Shown one piece after another: positions 1-11,044 of a stretch of DNA of 64,000 bases. The stretch covers positions 790,001-854,000 of the forward strand of contig NZ_CP139304.1 in the NCBI RefSeq assembly GCF_034092415.1, read 5' to 3'. Below the pieces are notes generated by a model, which ran no database searches, was not told the DNA's origin, and saw only the letters and a program-made list of their open reading frames with translations. Each line of letters begins with the position of its first letter. Position 1 is the stretch's first letter. A program made the translations under genes and the position numbers. This DNA is from Prochlorococcus sp. MIT 1341 (GTDB lineage: Bacteria; Cyanobacteriota; Cyanobacteriia; PCC-6307; Cyanobiaceae).

Positions 1-46
1 CCTCTGTGTGCCAAGGTATCCACCGTGAGCCCTTTGTAGCTTGACC
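1..46 (-). rRNA. rrl: 23S rRNA, 5' end only
   Basis: The reverse complement begins GGTCAAGCTACAAAGGGCTC and runs into the conserved block CACGGTGGATACCTTGGCA, which is the start of bacterial 23S rRNA. Only the first ~46 bases are inside the window; the gene continues leftward on the minus strand. It is the third element of the operon 16S - tRNA-Ile - tRNA-Ala - 23S. The exact 5' base is set by similarity to the usual start and could be off by a few bases. Confidence 0.93.
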
Positions 47-503
47 AAATTAACCTCTATAGCTGTCTACGCAGTTGAAGGCGTATTTCTCGTTGATTCA
101 TATTTTCTTAAAACCCAAGACAGAAAATCTGACTAAAAGCAAAGAAAAAGAATCAAAGATCGAACTCTTTATGATGATATTACATAAAAAGAAAAGCTAT
201 AGAGTCTCTGCTCTTGCTCAGAAATAACACTATTTTAGTTTAAGTCTTTAATTTAAAAAATAAAGATTTAAACGGTAAAACAATGCATCCATGAGATGCT
301 TTATTTTTTCCAGACTCACTATGCAGTTGTCAAGGTTCTGCTGAACATCTCTCTTTCCTTTTTTAGGAATGAAATGAGCCCAGCGTCCTTTCAACCTTGC
401 CAAAATGGCATGGTATGAGAGGAAGCTAGGTTCCAATCAGCTAATCATCTAAATCACGTCTCATAAAGGTCCTCTAACTAAATCGTGGAAAGGGGTCGGC
501 CAG
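47..503 (-). other. Internal transcribed spacer between tRNA-Ala and 23S
   Basis: This 457-bp spacer of the rRNA operon is AT-rich and holds no gene that I accept. It carries a cyanobacterial box A-like antitermination motif (listed separately at 321-338). A 62-codon minus-strand reading frame at 248-436 runs straight through this motif and is judged fortuitous. Confidence 0.85.
321..338 (-). promoter_or_regulatory. box A antitermination motif of the rRNA spacer
   Basis: Read on the minus strand the bases are GAACCTTGACAACTGCAT. This matches the box A element (GAACCTTGAAAACTGCATA type) found in cyanobacterial 16S-23S spacers downstream of tRNA-Ala. Box A recruits Nus-factor antitermination complexes during rRNA transcription. 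Placement between tRNA-Ala and 23S is as expected. The assignment rests on motif identity and position. Confidence 0.75.
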
Positions 504-576
504 TGGAGGTAAGCGGACTCGAACCGCTGACATCCTGCTTGCAAAGCAGGCGCTCTACCAGCTGAGCTATACCCCC
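504..576 (-). tRNA. trnA: tRNA-Ala (TGC)
   Basis: A 73-nt cloverleaf on the minus strand. The acceptor stem GGGGGTA pairs with TACCTCC, followed by discriminator A. The anticodon stem-loop CTGCT-TTGCAAG gives anticodon TGC, and the T arm reads GGTTCGAGTCC. CCA is not encoded. It lies in the rRNA spacer, downstream of tRNA-Ile, the standard cyanobacterial arrangement. Confidence 0.97.
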
Positions 577-585
577 AACACCGAA

Positions 586-659
<74 letters not shown>

Positions 660-841
660 AGGAGTAACCCTTATGGGGTGTGACCTAGACAAGTTTAGGA
701 ACTGAAATTAATACTTTAAATTATTCATTTAATGAATAACGGTCTAGTTAATTAATCTGAGGTACCGATCGACCTAAGGTGACAGGATCTTGGTCTAATA
801 ATAGTTAAATCAAACATCAAGATCAGTTATTTGTCTCCCTG

Positions 842-2326
<1,485 letters not shown>

Positions 2327-3012
2327 AGATCAAGCCCTTTTAGTTGTTGACCAAAGATCAACTCGTTCAACTTGATTTGCTCCACCCAATCCAAAGCGCT
2401 GACGCCAGTTGGAAAAGTTGTCGCCTCCTTCTTCTGACAGAAGGGTTCTATTAAGAGTGCACTTCAGAATCTCTTCATTCGTGACTTTCCAGGATCTTGG
2501 ATCCGGTAGTTGAAAAACCAGTTACGTAATTTCAGAAGAATAATTTGCCGTGAGAGCGAATTATTCTTCCTGTAACTAGGGTTGTTCAACAAAATTTCTT
2601 TTGACGGGACCTCACACCTTTATCACTTATCAATTCAAACCAAATAAAGTTGAAGCTATACAGCTCAACTCCTAAGGCCTAAACGCGACAAAAGCGTCAG
2701 TTCCTAAACTTTTCGATTGTCCAGGTTCTGCTCTTCAACTCCTTGACAGGAGCTTTAGAAGCCGCGACTCAAAAAAGCCGCTTATAAAACTTACAACACC
2801 AAAGGAATTAACATCCTGGTCTTGTAAGAACCCACCCGCATAGCCTGGGCTGTTGCCCAAACTGCCTGATGGGATGCACTTCAGAGCTCAGCTCCTTGCA
2901 CATCTCTACAACATAGACCATTAAGGGACTCAAAGGCAACAAAATAAATCTTGAATCATCTGAAGACTTCCTTTAAGTGGGCGAATCGGGAGTTATAACA
3001 ATAATCAGGGCG
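2327..3012. other. rRNA operon upstream region, no gene seen
   Basis: About 690 bp between the 16S 5' end and the duplicated invertase 5' region. It must hold the minus-strand rRNA promoter and leader, but I cannot place a convincing -35/-10 pair. A perfect 11-bp hairpin is present at 2535-2569. An imperfect inverted repeat (GTTGAAGCT...AGCTCAAC) lies near 2651-2671. No protein-coding frame with a plausible start and ribosome binding site was found. Confidence 0.6.
2535..2569. repeat. perfect 11-bp inverted repeat in rRNA leader
   Basis: GAAGAATAATT (2535-2545) is followed by a 13-base spacer and by its exact reverse complement AATTATTCTTC (2559-2569). It lies ~210 bp upstream of the 16S start, in the minus-strand leader. 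It could be part of the leader stem used for RNase III processing or simply a leader hairpin. There is no adjoining U tract, so a terminator is unlikely. Confidence 0.7.
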
Positions 3013-3208
3013 GACATAGCTTTGATTAAATAGCAAAGGACTTCGGTCAAAAGAACAAACCGGTTCGTGCTCACTCAAATGAAACCCAAGTAATCATGAG
3101 GGCTAAAGAACATTTCAAGCAAAATGAGAATTTACACAAAACCAAATCTGGTGGGCGTCGTTGCAGTACTTGTACATCCTGCTAACAATGAAACAGCATT
3201 TGGCAATG
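3013..3208 (+). pseudogene. decayed tandem copy of the invertase 5' end
   Basis: This segment aligns to the region that immediately follows it with an offset of 196 bases (195 after one indel). Both copies begin with GACATAG (3013 and 3209), then ATTAAATxGC, then a series of shared blocks such as GTTCG, CTCAAATGAAA and AACAATG. In this copy the ATG of the invertase is ATA. Reading on gives a peptide resembling invertase residues 1-35 (for example RAKEHF is retained), then a frameshift and a stop at TAA near 3182. It is therefore a broken partial duplicate covering the leader and about the first 59 codons of the functional gene. Confidence 0.85.
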
Positions 3209-3225
3209 ACATAGGGGTTTATTAA

Positions 3226-4683
3226 ATGGCAGAACGCTTCAGCCAAAAGCACAAACGAGTTCGCCCCAACTCAAATGAAAATCAAGTCATTAAAAGGGCC
3301 AAAGAGCATTTCGAACGAACTCTTATTGAAATTGGAGGAAGTCTGGCGGGCAGCGTGGCAGCACTTGAACACCCAGCCAACAATGAGGCTCTGAATTATG
3401 GGGAAATTTTCCTACGAGACAATGTCCCTGTGATGATCTACTTGCTTACTCAAAAGCGATACAGCATCGTCAAGCAATTTTTGAGTGTTTGCCTTGATCT
3501 GCAAAGTACTTCATATCAAACCAGAGGAGTCTTCCCTACAAGTTTTGTAGAAGAAAAAGGTGAACTGATCGCTGACTACGGACAAAGATCTATAGGTCGA
3601 ATTACATCAGCAGACGCAAGCCTCTGGTGGCCAATATTATGTTGGTTGTATGTGAGACGAAGCGGAGATAACAACTTTGGTACAAGTCAAAAAGTCCAAA
3701 GGGGGGTTCAGCTTCTCCTTGACTTAGTTCTCCATCCAACATTTGAAGGCACGCCTGTTCTCTTCGTCCCAGATTGTGCCTTCATGATTGATCGACCAAT
3801 GGATGTATGGGGAGCCCCTCTGGAGATTGAAGTACTGCTTTATGCATGTCTAAAAAGCTGCATTGAACTAATGGAATTAAGCAGAAAGGAGCAAATAAGT
3901 CGTTTATTAGATCAAAGACTTGTATTAACAAGGCAATGGGTTCATGATCTCCGCCAATTCCTGCTCAAACACTATTGGGTAACCAGTAAAACAATGCAGG
4001 TGCTTAGAAGAAGACCAACCGAGCAATATGGAGAAGATCAACATCAAAACGAATTCAATGTTCAGCCCCAAGTAGTTCCATCATGGCTACAAGATTGGCT
4101 TGAGAATAGAGGTGGATATTTAATTGGAAACATCAGAACAGGAAGGCCAGACTTTCGTTTCTACAGCTTGGGAAATTCTCTTGCATGCATGTTTGGAGTT
4201 CTAACTGCGCCCCAACAAAGAGCTCTTTTTCGACTAGTTCTCCACAACAGACAACATCTGATGGCCCAGATGCCAATGAGGATTTGCCACCCTCCAATGG
4301 AAGGGGCTGAATGGGAGAACAAAACTGGTTCAGACCCAAAGAATTGGCCTTGGAGTTACCACAATGGAGGACACTGGCCAAGTCTCCTATGGTTTTTTGG
4401 TGCCTCAATCCTCCTTCATGAAAAACGTTATCCAGATGCTGACGTGCTTCTAATGGGGCAAATGCGCGCACTATTAGAGGAATGCTATTGGAGCCAACTC
4501 AACCAATTACCAAGGCAAAAATGGGCTGAATACTTTGACGGGCCAACTGGAACATGGGTAGGTCAACAATCAAGGACATATCAAACCTGGACAATTGTTG
4601 GGTTCCTAATGCTCCACCATCTATTAAGAGTAAGCCCTGAAGACGTTTTAATGCTTGATATACAAGATCTAATTCAAGAGTAA
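3226..4683 (+). CDS. invA: alkaline/neutral invertase (GH100)
   Basis: 485 residues, the usual length of cyanobacterial alkaline/neutral invertases, which hydrolyse sucrose to glucose and fructose in the cytosol. Family marks in order: ALNYGEIFLRDNVPV near residue 65, the SADASLWWPILCW block with the probable catalytic Asp at 130, and the C-terminal block WAEYFDGPTGTWVGQQSRTYQTW near 430-452. The ATG at 3226 has AGGGG 10 bases upstream. Sucrose is a compatible solute in picocyanobacteria, so the enzyme fits sucrose turnover. Its leader and first codons have been duplicated upstream (see pseudogene). Convergent with petD 48 bp away. Assignment is by motif; glucosylglycerate-type activity is not supported by anything seen. 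Confidence 0.93.
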   Translation: MAERFSQKHKRVRPNSNENQVIKRAKEHFERTLIEIGGSLAGSVAALEHPANNEALNYGEIFLRDNVPVMIYLLTQKRYSIVKQFLSVCLDLQSTSYQTRGVFPTSFVEEKGELIADYGQRSIGRITSADASLWWPILCWLYVRRSGDNNFGTSQKVQRGVQLLLDLVLHPTFEGTPVLFVPDCAFMIDRPMDVWGAPLEIEVLLYACLKSCIELMELSRKEQISRLLDQRLVLTRQWVHDLRQFLLKHYWVTSKTMQVLRRRPTEQYGEDQHQNEFNVQPQVVPSWLQDWLENRGGYLIGNIRTGRPDFRFYSLGNSLACMFGVLTAPQQRALFRLVLHNRQHLMAQMPMRICHPPMEGAEWENKTGSDPKNWPWSYHNGGHWPSLLWFFGASILLHEKRYPDADVLLMGQMRALLEECYWSQLNQLPRQKWAEYFDGPTGTWVGQQSRTYQTWTIVGFLMLHHLLRVSPEDVLMLDIQDLIQE

Positions 4684-4731
4684 ATTATTAAGCAAAAAGC
4701 ATTAACCTCAGTAAGTAAGAAATTTAATTAA

Positions 4732-5214
4732 TCAAAAAAGTCCAAGTGTTAAAGACTTATCAATTGGCAATGTAGCTCCTATACCCAGATAAATAGTAAC
4801 GGCCGTTCCAAACAGAAATACAACCATAGCAACTGGTCGCCTGAAGGGATTCTGGAATTTATTTACATTTTCTATAAAAGGAATGAGCATTAATCCTAGA
4901 GGGACAAGAGTTTGTAATGCTATTCCAAGCAATTTATTAGGTACTACTCTAAGAATCTGAAAGACTGGATACAAATACCATTCGGGCAAGATCTCTAATG
5001 GTGTCGCAAAGGGGTTAGCTTTGTCCCCTAACATTGCAGGGTCTAAGACAGCAAGTCCAACTACACAAGCAATTGTTCCAAGAATAACGACAGGAAAGAT
5101 ATATAAAAGATCATTTGGCCATGCAGGCTCACCGTAATAATTGTGACCCATTCCTTTAGAAAGTTTCTCTCTAAGCTTGGGGTCACTTAGGTCTGGCTTC
5201 TTGAGAATATGCAT
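4732..5214 (-). CDS. petD: cytochrome b6f complex subunit IV
   Basis: 160 residues, the canonical length. Subunit IV forms, with cytochrome b6, the quinol-oxidising core of the thylakoid b6f complex. The start [12 protein letters not shown] and the segments [13 protein letters not shown] and [20 protein letters not shown] (the conserved PEWY quinol-site motif near residue 78) are diagnostic. Three hydrophobic transmembrane stretches follow. It lies 77 bp downstream of petB on the same strand, the standard petB-petD operon. Confidence 0.98.
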   Translation of the reverse strand: MHILKKPDLSDPKLREKLSKGMGHNYYGEPAWPNDLLYIFPVVILGTIACVVGLAVLDPAMLGDKANPFATPLEILPEWYLYPVFQILRVVPNKLLGIALQTLVPLGLMLIPFIENVNKFQNPFRRPVAMVVFLFGTAVTIYLGIGATLPIDKSLTLGLF

Positions 5215-5291
5215 TGGATTAAAGCTGTTTAAGTGGAATCTAAAGGTCGTTTGAAGATGTTGAGTGGATCGATTAAAAGTAGGTCATCGAC

Positions 5292-5948
5292 CTACAAAGG
5301 GCCAGAAATCCCTTGTTTCCTGATCATGAGGAAGTGCATCAACATAAATACTGCAAGAAGCCAAGGTAAAACAAATGTATGCAAGCTGTAAAAACGAGTA
5401 AGAGTTGCTTGACCAACACTCTCACCCCCTCGTAAAAGAACAACCATGAAATCTCCCACTACAGGAATTGCAGCGGGGACTCCTGAAACAATTTTGACAG
5501 CCCAATAACCCACTTGATCCCAAGGAAGTGAATAACCAGTCACACCAAAGGAAACAGTAATAACTGCCATGACCACTCCGGTTACCCAGGTGAGCTCACG
5601 AGGCCGCTTAAATCCACCTGTCAAATAAACACGAAACACATGGAGAATAAGCATCAAGACCATCATGGATGCACTCCATCGATGCACTGATCTGATAAGC
5701 CATCCAAAGCTGACATCAGTCATCAGATAACTAACCGAGCTATATGCTTCGGCGACTGTGGGCTTGTAATAGAAAGTCATTGCGAAGCCAGTCGCAAATT
5801 GAATCAAAAAACAAACCAAAGTGATGCCACCCAAGCAATAAAAGATGTTGACATGGGGGGGGACGTATTTTGAAGTGACATCGTCAGCTATGTCTTGAAT
5901 TTCAAGACGTTCCTGAAACCAGTCGTAGACAGGTGAGGAGTTCGCCAT
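5292..5948 (-). CDS. petB: cytochrome b6
   Basis: 218 residues with four transmembrane helices and the b-heme histidine pairs ([21 protein letters not shown], and [19 protein letters not shown]). [12 protein letters not shown] at the N terminus, including the conserved stretch before Cys-38 (NIFYCLGG; Cys-38 region carries heme c'), is typical. It works in linear and cyclic photosynthetic electron flow in the thylakoid membrane. First gene of the petB-petD unit and divergent from ctpA across 60 bp, so both promoters sit in a very short spacer. Confidence 0.98.
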   Translation of the reverse strand: MANSSPVYDWFQERLEIQDIADDVTSKYVPPHVNIFYCLGGITLVCFLIQFATGFAMTFYYKPTVAEAYSSVSYLMTDVSFGWLIRSVHRWSASMMVLMLILHVFRVYLTGGFKRPRELTWVTGVVMAVITVSFGVTGYSLPWDQVGYWAVKIVSGVPAAIPVVGDFMVVLLRGGESVGQATLTRFYSLHTFVLPWLLAVFMLMHFLMIRKQGISGPL

Positions 5949-6008
5949 GCACAGTTGGGCTTTATATAAAACGATTCTACTGAACGTGCCCCTAGTAATG
6001 TCTATGAG

Positions 6009-7352
6009 ATGAAGCCAATGTCTTCAAAAAAGAGTCAATTTTCACGAACTCTGCAGCGAACCCTTTTTTCGCTAATGAGCTTAGTGCTTTGTTTATTCCT
6101 TTTTGGGACTAGTGCAAATGCGCTAAATGATGGTCAGCAACTTGTTTTAGAAAGTTGGAGCCTAGTTAATCAAGGATATATAAACCCAGAAAAATTCAAT
6201 GAGGTCCAATGGCGAAAACTTCGACAAAAGGCCCTAGAAAGTCCTATCTCAAATTCTGAGGATGCTTATGCCGCCATTGAGAAAATGCTTCTTCCTCTTG
6301 GAGATCCTTACACCAGACTTTTAAGGCCCAATGACTACGCTGCAATGAAAGCGGGAAATATTGGCAGCGAAATTAATGGCGTAGGGCTTCAACTTGGAGC
6401 AAGACAAAACGATGGTCAAATCGTTGTAATAGCCCCACTTGAGGGGTCGCCAGCAGCAGAAGCAGGCGTTATTAGCGGAACAATCGTAGTAAAAGTAAAC
6501 GGTGAATCACCAAGATTACTTGGTTTAGAAGCAACAGCAGCAAAACTCAGAGGAGAAATAGGTTCACAAGTTGTAGTAGAAGTTCAACCTCCTAATGCAG
6601 AAATCGAAGAATTAACTCTTGAGCGCAGAAGCGTTGATTTAAGGCCCGTAAGGACAAAACGTCTTAGAAACGAAACTCACACTCTGGGATATCTCCGAAT
6701 CACCCAATTCAGTGAGGGAGTGCCGCAACAAGTAGAAGAAGCTCTTCAGGAACTATCTGAAAAAGATGTAGAAGGAATCGTCTTAGATCTAAGAAACAAT
6801 TCAGGAGGCCTAGTAAGCTCTGGCCTCGCTGTAGCAGATGCATTTCTGAGTAATGCACCAATTGTTGAAACAAGAAACCGAGAGGGCTTAAAAGATGAAA
6901 TACGTTCAGGAAAAGAAACCCTTTTCAACGGCCCTATGGTCACACTTGTAAATGGCGGCACTGCGAGTGCGAGTGAAATCCTTGCAGGAGCATTACAGGA
7001 CAATGATCGTTCATTGCTAATAGGCAGTAAAACTTTTGGTAAAGGCCTAATTCAATCTCTTTCCACACTTACTGATGGAAGTGGCCTTGCAGTCACAGTT
7101 GCCGGCTATCAAACGCCTAGCGGCAGATATATCCAAAACCTTGGCATTGAACCAGATCGCATCCTTGATGAACCAGAACCACTAAACCCTGGAGGTGCAG
7201 AAGACAGGTGGTTAAATGATGCTGAATCAATACTGGGAGCAAATCTTGACCTCCAAAGCCTTGAAAACACATCGAAAGAACTAATAAGAAACGAGGAATA
7301 TTCGGATGAAAAAATAAATCAAATTGATCCACTGCAAAACTCGGAAGCATGA
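6009..7352 (+). CDS. ctpA: carboxyl-terminal processing protease (S41)
   Basis: 447 residues. An N-terminal hydrophobic signal (about residues 15-38, ending SANA) sends it to the thylakoid lumen or periplasm. A PDZ domain spans about 105-190 and the S41 tail-specific protease domain about 200-385. The Ser-Lys dyad is visible as Ser-320 in TASASE and Lys-345 in TFGKG, with the usual 25-residue spacing. CtpA in cyanobacteria matures the D1 protein of photosystem II by cutting its C-terminal extension. The position beside petBD is common in this group. The stop overlaps the next start (ATGA). Paralogues CtpB/CtpC cannot be excluded by eye. Confidence 0.93.
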   Translation: MKPMSSKKSQFSRTLQRTLFSLMSLVLCLFLFGTSANALNDGQQLVLESWSLVNQGYINPEKFNEVQWRKLRQKALESPISNSEDAYAAIEKMLLPLGDPYTRLLRPNDYAAMKAGNIGSEINGVGLQLGARQNDGQIVVIAPLEGSPAAEAGVISGTIVVKVNGESPRLLGLEATAAKLRGEIGSQVVVEVQPPNAEIEELTLERRSVDLRPVRTKRLRNETHTLGYLRITQFSEGVPQQVEEALQELSEKDVEGIVLDLRNNSGGLVSSGLAVADAFLSNAPIVETRNREGLKDEIRSGKETLFNGPMVTLVNGGTASASEILAGALQDNDRSLLIGSKTFGKGLIQSLSTLTDGSGLAVTVAGYQTPSGRYIQNLGIEPDRILDEPEPLNPGGAEDRWLNDAESILGANLDLQSLENTSKELIRNEEYSDEKINQIDPLQNSEA

Positions 7353-8605
7353 GCCTCCGCACATATCACGATCCACTCCATCGAGGTATCAATCTAGACA
7401 GTAATAAGCCTGAGGAAGCCATGGTAATGGCTTTAATTGATACTGAACCCTTCCAAAGGCTCAGAAGAATTCGTCAATTAGGTCCAGCTTATCTGACTTT
7501 TCATGGTGCAGAATCCAGTCGTTTTACACATTCATTAGGCGTTTTCCAACTTGCTCGAAGAGCATTACAAAAACTTGAGAAGCATGCACCTTCCCTCTCT
7601 CAATATAGGGGGGTTTTGTTTGGTTCGGCCCTATTACATGACATTGGTCATGCACCACTAAGCCACACTGGTGAAGAGATTTTTGATATCGATCATGAGC
7701 AATGGTCAGCTCGAATTGTTAGAGAACACCCTTCTGTTTATTCCGCTCTAGAAAGCTTCTCCTCAGGCACAGCTGAATCTGTGGCTTGTCTTTTAAGCAA
7801 AGGAATAGCCCCTCAAAAAGTCATCAAATCTTTAGTCAGTAGTCAATTGGATTGTGATCGCTTGGATTATTTGATGAGAGATAGCCACAGCACTGGTGCA
7901 AGATACGGCCAACTAGATCTGGATCGCATCATTAATGCCCTCACAATTGCCCCCGACGGTGACATCGCTATCAACCCAAAGGGTCTAATGGCAGTTGAGC
8001 ACTATCTAGTTGTTAGAGATCTGATGTACAGAACTGTCTACAACCATAGAAAAAATGAAGTTTGCAATTGGATTCTTGAACAAGTAGTTCGGACAGCACG
8101 ACAAATGGGGGCAAAGAAAGTTTGGGCCGACACTGCGATGTCTAAATGGTTATGGAATCCAGCAGGAGTTGATTTGAAAAATTTCCTCGCAAATGATGAC
8201 CTCCGAGCGGGATATCATCTTTTACGTTGGCAAGATGAGGCCCCAAATTATCTTTCTGAGTTATGCAGAAGATTTTTACAAAGAGATTTATTAAAAGCAC
8301 TGCCTGTTGATCATCTTGAGAATAGCCAACAGCTAGAAATCCTATCCATATCGAGACAATTAACTCAAAAACAAGGTCAAGATCCTGATTTTTGCTGCGG
8401 TCTACGCCGTCAAAATTGGCATGGCTATTTGCCCTACAAAGGAGGGCTTCGCATTTGGGATGGAAAGAATCTCAGTGCTCTTGAAAAAAACTCAGCCTTA
8501 ATTGAAAGCCTAATTACTCCAACCTCCTCCGCTTGGTTAATTCACCCTAAGGAGGTAAATAAAGCACTTGAAAATGAGCTCAAGTCATTCGAATCCCAAA
8601 GATAA
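7349..8605 (+). CDS. HD-domain phosphohydrolase
   Basis: 418 residues. The HD metal-binding signature is clear: the first His in RFTHSLGV, LLHDIGHAPLSH near residue 98, and the later Asp in DCDRLDYLMRDS near 172. These belong to the dGTPase/YdhJ-like group of HD hydrolases that act on nucleoside triphosphates or related phosphate esters. The substrate cannot be told from sequence. The start ATG overlaps the ctpA stop by 4 bases (ATGA), suggesting translational coupling, though no functional link is known to me. Confidence 0.88.
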   Translation: MSLRTYHDPLHRGINLDSNKPEEAMVMALIDTEPFQRLRRIRQLGPAYLTFHGAESSRFTHSLGVFQLARRALQKLEKHAPSLSQYRGVLFGSALLHDIGHAPLSHTGEEIFDIDHEQWSARIVREHPSVYSALESFSSGTAESVACLLSKGIAPQKVIKSLVSSQLDCDRLDYLMRDSHSTGARYGQLDLDRIINALTIAPDGDIAINPKGLMAVEHYLVVRDLMYRTVYNHRKNEVCNWILEQVVRTARQMGAKKVWADTAMSKWLWNPAGVDLKNFLANDDLRAGYHLLRWQDEAPNYLSELCRRFLQRDLLKALPVDHLENSQQLEILSISRQLTQKQGQDPDFCCGLRRQNWHGYLPYKGGLRIWDGKNLSALEKNSALIESLITPTSSAWLIHPKEVNKALENELKSFESQR

Positions 8606-8635
8606 CCTCAGCCAACCTACAGAAACACCTTAAAA

Positions 8636-9313
8636 ATGTCCGTGAACGTTAAAACTCAGACGATTACTCTCCCTCCGACTAGAGAAGTAGAGTGGAGAAG
8701 AATTCTCCCCAAATTAATAAGTGAATTAAAGCCAGGAAATACTGAGTTGAACTGTAATGACTGGGAGCTTGGAATTACAGAACTACAGCAAATAATCAAT
8801 TCCATTCGTAAAGCAGGTTTAAATCTAACAAGAGTCTCCTCAAGTGTTCCATTGACAATTGTCAGCGCCGCCGCAATAGGCCATCAAACACATCTTGTCT
8901 CAAAAGAGCCATACAAATCTAATTACAAACATACCTTTAATGAGAGATCTAACACTAAAAAAAATTCCCCTAAAAAGCTCCTCTTTCATGAGGGCACATT
9001 GCGTTCAGGAGACCATTTGACAACCGAAGGAGATCTTCTTGTTTACGGAGATGTAAATCCTGGAGCAAGGATTTCTGCAGGAGGCGATGTGATGATTTGG
9101 GGAAAACTTAGAGGTATTGCCCATGCAGGTAAAAACGGAAACGAAACATCGAAAATCTCTGCATTACAATTAAGGCCTCTGCAGTTAAGGATTGCAGAAG
9201 TAATTGCAAGAGGCCCTGAGGAAAAGCCTCTTCAAGGTTTAGCTGAACAAGCAAGGTTAGTCGAGGGGAAGATCATCATTGAGCCTGCTAAAACCAGGTT
9301 TATTAATGAATAG
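8636..9313 (+). CDS. minC: septum site-determining protein MinC
   Basis: 225 residues. The C-terminal half shows the MinC beta-helix pattern: LRSGDHLTTEGDLLVYGDVNPGARISAGGDVMIWGKLRGIAHAG near residues 120-165. This is the domain that dimerises, binds MinD and inhibits FtsZ. The N-terminal domain is more divergent. It starts 30 bp after the HD gene and is followed by minD and minE, giving the order minCDE. Confidence 0.95.
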   Translation: MSVNVKTQTITLPPTREVEWRRILPKLISELKPGNTELNCNDWELGITELQQIINSIRKAGLNLTRVSSSVPLTIVSAAAIGHQTHLVSKEPYKSNYKHTFNERSNTKKNSPKKLLFHEGTLRSGDHLTTEGDLLVYGDVNPGARISAGGDVMIWGKLRGIAHAGKNGNETSKISALQLRPLQLRIAEVIARGPEEKPLQGLAEQARLVEGKIIIEPAKTRFINE

Positions 9314-9443
9314 CCCTTTCCCGAAACAACAAGAGAGAGTTGCTAAAGCCCTATCGCATGAATTTAGAGATACGTGGGAATGCAAACCTTATTTATTTTC
9401 TATTGGGCTTTTGACAAAGGCCAGCTAACCTTTCAACACTCTA

Positions 9444-10268
9444 ATGTGCCCCGTGGCGCCAAATACAAGAATCATACTTATCTGCTCAGGCAAAGGAGGA
9501 GTCGGCAAAACGACTCTTACTGCGAACCTGGGAATTGCACTTGCCATGCAAGGAGTTAAAACTGTTGTGCTCGATGCCGACTTTGGGCTTCGCAACCTGG
9601 ATCTTCTTCTTGGCTTAGAAAACCGAATTGTTTACACCGCTCAAGAAGTACTTGAGGAGGCCTGCAGACTTGACCAGGCGCTTGTAAAGCATAAACAGCA
9701 ACCAAATCTCTCGCTCCTTCCGGCAGGGAATCCCAGGATGCTCGAGTGGCTAAAGCCTGACGACATGCAACGCATAGTCAAAATGCTCAAAGAGCATTTT
9801 GACTATGTACTAATTGATTGCCCTGCCGGTGTCGAAGACGGTTTTAAAAATGCCGTATCAGCATCAAAAGAAGCAATTGTAATTACAACTCCTGAAGTCT
9901 CGGCTGTAAGGGACGCTGATCGTGTAATAGGACTTCTAAACACCCATGGAGTTCAGCCTGTTCAATTAGTCCTGAATAGGGTGCGTCCAAAAATGATGGA
10001 AAGCCAAGAAATGATTTCGGTTGATGATGTAACAGACATTCTCGCCCTTCCATTACTTGGATTAGTTCTTGAAGATGAACAAGTCATCATTAGTACTAAC
10101 AGAGGGGAACCTCTTACTCTTTCAGGGAAGAATTCACCAGCAGCTCGATGCTATTCAAATATTGCAAAGAGGCTGCAAGGCGAAAACATTCCACTAATTG
10201 ACCCTTCTAAGGAGGGAGGAGGACTTCGTGACAAATTCCTCCGTTTGATGCAAACCAAGATCCTTTAA
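9444..10268 (+). CDS. minD: septum site-determining ATPase MinD
   Basis: 274 residues. The deviant Walker A motif CSGKGGVGKTTLT begins near residue 14. A switch region with VVLDADFGLRNLDLLLGLENR and the Walker B LIDCPAGV follow. The C-terminal stretch (GLRDKFLRLMQTK) fits the amphipathic membrane-targeting helix. MinD binds the inner membrane with ATP, recruits MinC and is driven to oscillate by MinE. Start: ATG 9444 is used here; an in-frame GTG at 9453 would give a start more like other MinD proteins. No clear ribosome binding site decides. Confidence 0.96.
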   Translation: MCPVAPNTRIILICSGKGGVGKTTLTANLGIALAMQGVKTVVLDADFGLRNLDLLLGLENRIVYTAQEVLEEACRLDQALVKHKQQPNLSLLPAGNPRMLEWLKPDDMQRIVKMLKEHFDYVLIDCPAGVEDGFKNAVSASKEAIVITTPEVSAVRDADRVIGLLNTHGVQPVQLVLNRVRPKMMESQEMISVDDVTDILALPLLGLVLEDEQVIISTNRGEPLTLSGKNSPAARCYSNIAKRLQGENIPLIDPSKEGGGLRDKFLRLMQTKIL

Positions 10269-10272
10269 ATAA

Positions 10273-10566
10273 ATGACATTGCGCGACCTCATCAACAAAT
10301 TGCTTGGGCGGCAACAATCGAGTGCATCAACTGCACGGGAACGCCTTCAACTCGTATTAGCTCATGATCGAAGCGATCTCAGCCCTGAGCTGTTAGATCA
10401 AATGCGTAAGGAAATCCTTGAAGTAGTTGCCAAATACGTTGAAATAGATATGGAAGAGGGCGCCGTAAGCCTTGAGACAGAAGATCGCATGACAGCCTTA
10501 GTAGCAAATCTTCCTATCAAACGTTCCCTACTAAACCCAGATGAAACCAAACAAAAAGCCTCTTAA
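10273..10566 (+). CDS. minE: cell division topological specificity factor MinE
   Basis: 97 residues. It begins with a short amphipathic N terminus ([12 protein letters not shown]), then the anti-MinCD segment [18 protein letters not shown], then the dimerisation part with [13 protein letters not shown]. This is the MinE layout. It starts 4 bp after the minD stop, so the two are surely cotranscribed. MinE stimulates MinD ATPase and confines MinC activity away from midcell. Confidence 0.95.
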   Translation: MTLRDLINKLLGRQQSSASTARERLQLVLAHDRSDLSPELLDQMRKEILEVVAKYVEIDMEEGAVSLETEDRMTALVANLPIKRSLLNPDETKQKAS

Positions 10567-10638
10567 AGAAACAAAAAGTCGAACCACCAACAGCTAGGTA
10601 ATAAAGTTAGTTAAAAGCAACGTCAAACACTCTCAATT

Positions 10639-10710
10639 GCCGGCTTAGCTCAGTGGTAGAGCAGCGCTTTTGTAAAGCGAAGGCCATCGGTTCAAATCCG
10701 TTAGCCGGCT
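10639..10710 (+). tRNA. trnT: tRNA-Thr (TGT)
   Basis: A 72-nt cloverleaf: acceptor stem GCCGGCT/AGCCGGC, D arm GCTCAGTGGTAGAGC, anticodon loop TTTGTAA giving TGT, and T arm with GGTTCAAATCC. CCA is not encoded. The outermost anticodon-stem position is a G-A mismatch, which is tolerated. It lies between minE and a small minus-strand gene. Confidence 0.96.
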
Positions 10711-10753
10711 TAACTATTCAAACAAAACTTTCTTTATGCCAAGCCTTAAGCAA

Positions 10754-10918
10754 CTAACCTATCTGTCTCCTCCCACTAAAAAGCCAAATCAATAAAAGGC
10801 AAATCCCAAACCAAATCGAATGAACTTCAAACAACGGTGTGGTCCAATTAATTGCTGGCTTGAGAATCCAATGAAAGCAAAATTGAAGAATGCCGACTAG
10901 AAATAAAAGCCAAAACAT
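10754..10918 (-). CDS. small membrane protein, 54 aa, unknown
   Basis: A 54-codon reading frame below the usual length cutoffs. The start MFWLLFLVGIL is preceded by GAGGAG 9 bases before the ATG, a good ribosome binding site. It encodes two hydrophobic segments (about residues 2-16 and 35-48) separated by a short polar linker (KPAINWTTPLFEVHS) and ends in a basic tail (SGRRQIG). That is a two-helix membrane hairpin. It fills the otherwise empty 330-bp gap between tRNA-Thr and tsaC. I do not recognise the family. Support is a good start signal, uninterrupted frame and coherent hydropathy. Confidence 0.6.
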   Translation of the reverse strand: MFWLLFLVGILQFCFHWILKPAINWTTPLFEVHSIWFGICLLLIWLFSGRRQIG

Positions 10919-11044
10919 AGTTTGAAACTCCTCTAAGGTTGATTTTCATGGCTTAAAGATCAATAAATAAAAATCTAATAATCTCTCAGGTTGCAAGAAT
11001 TCATTTCTTTCTAGCTAAAGGCTATAGAAACGCCAATTTTAACT

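Noticed and set aside
248-436. 62-codon minus-strand frame in the rRNA spacer
   Set aside because: It runs through the box A motif of the spacer, has no recognisable domain, and lies inside a transcribed rRNA operon spacer.
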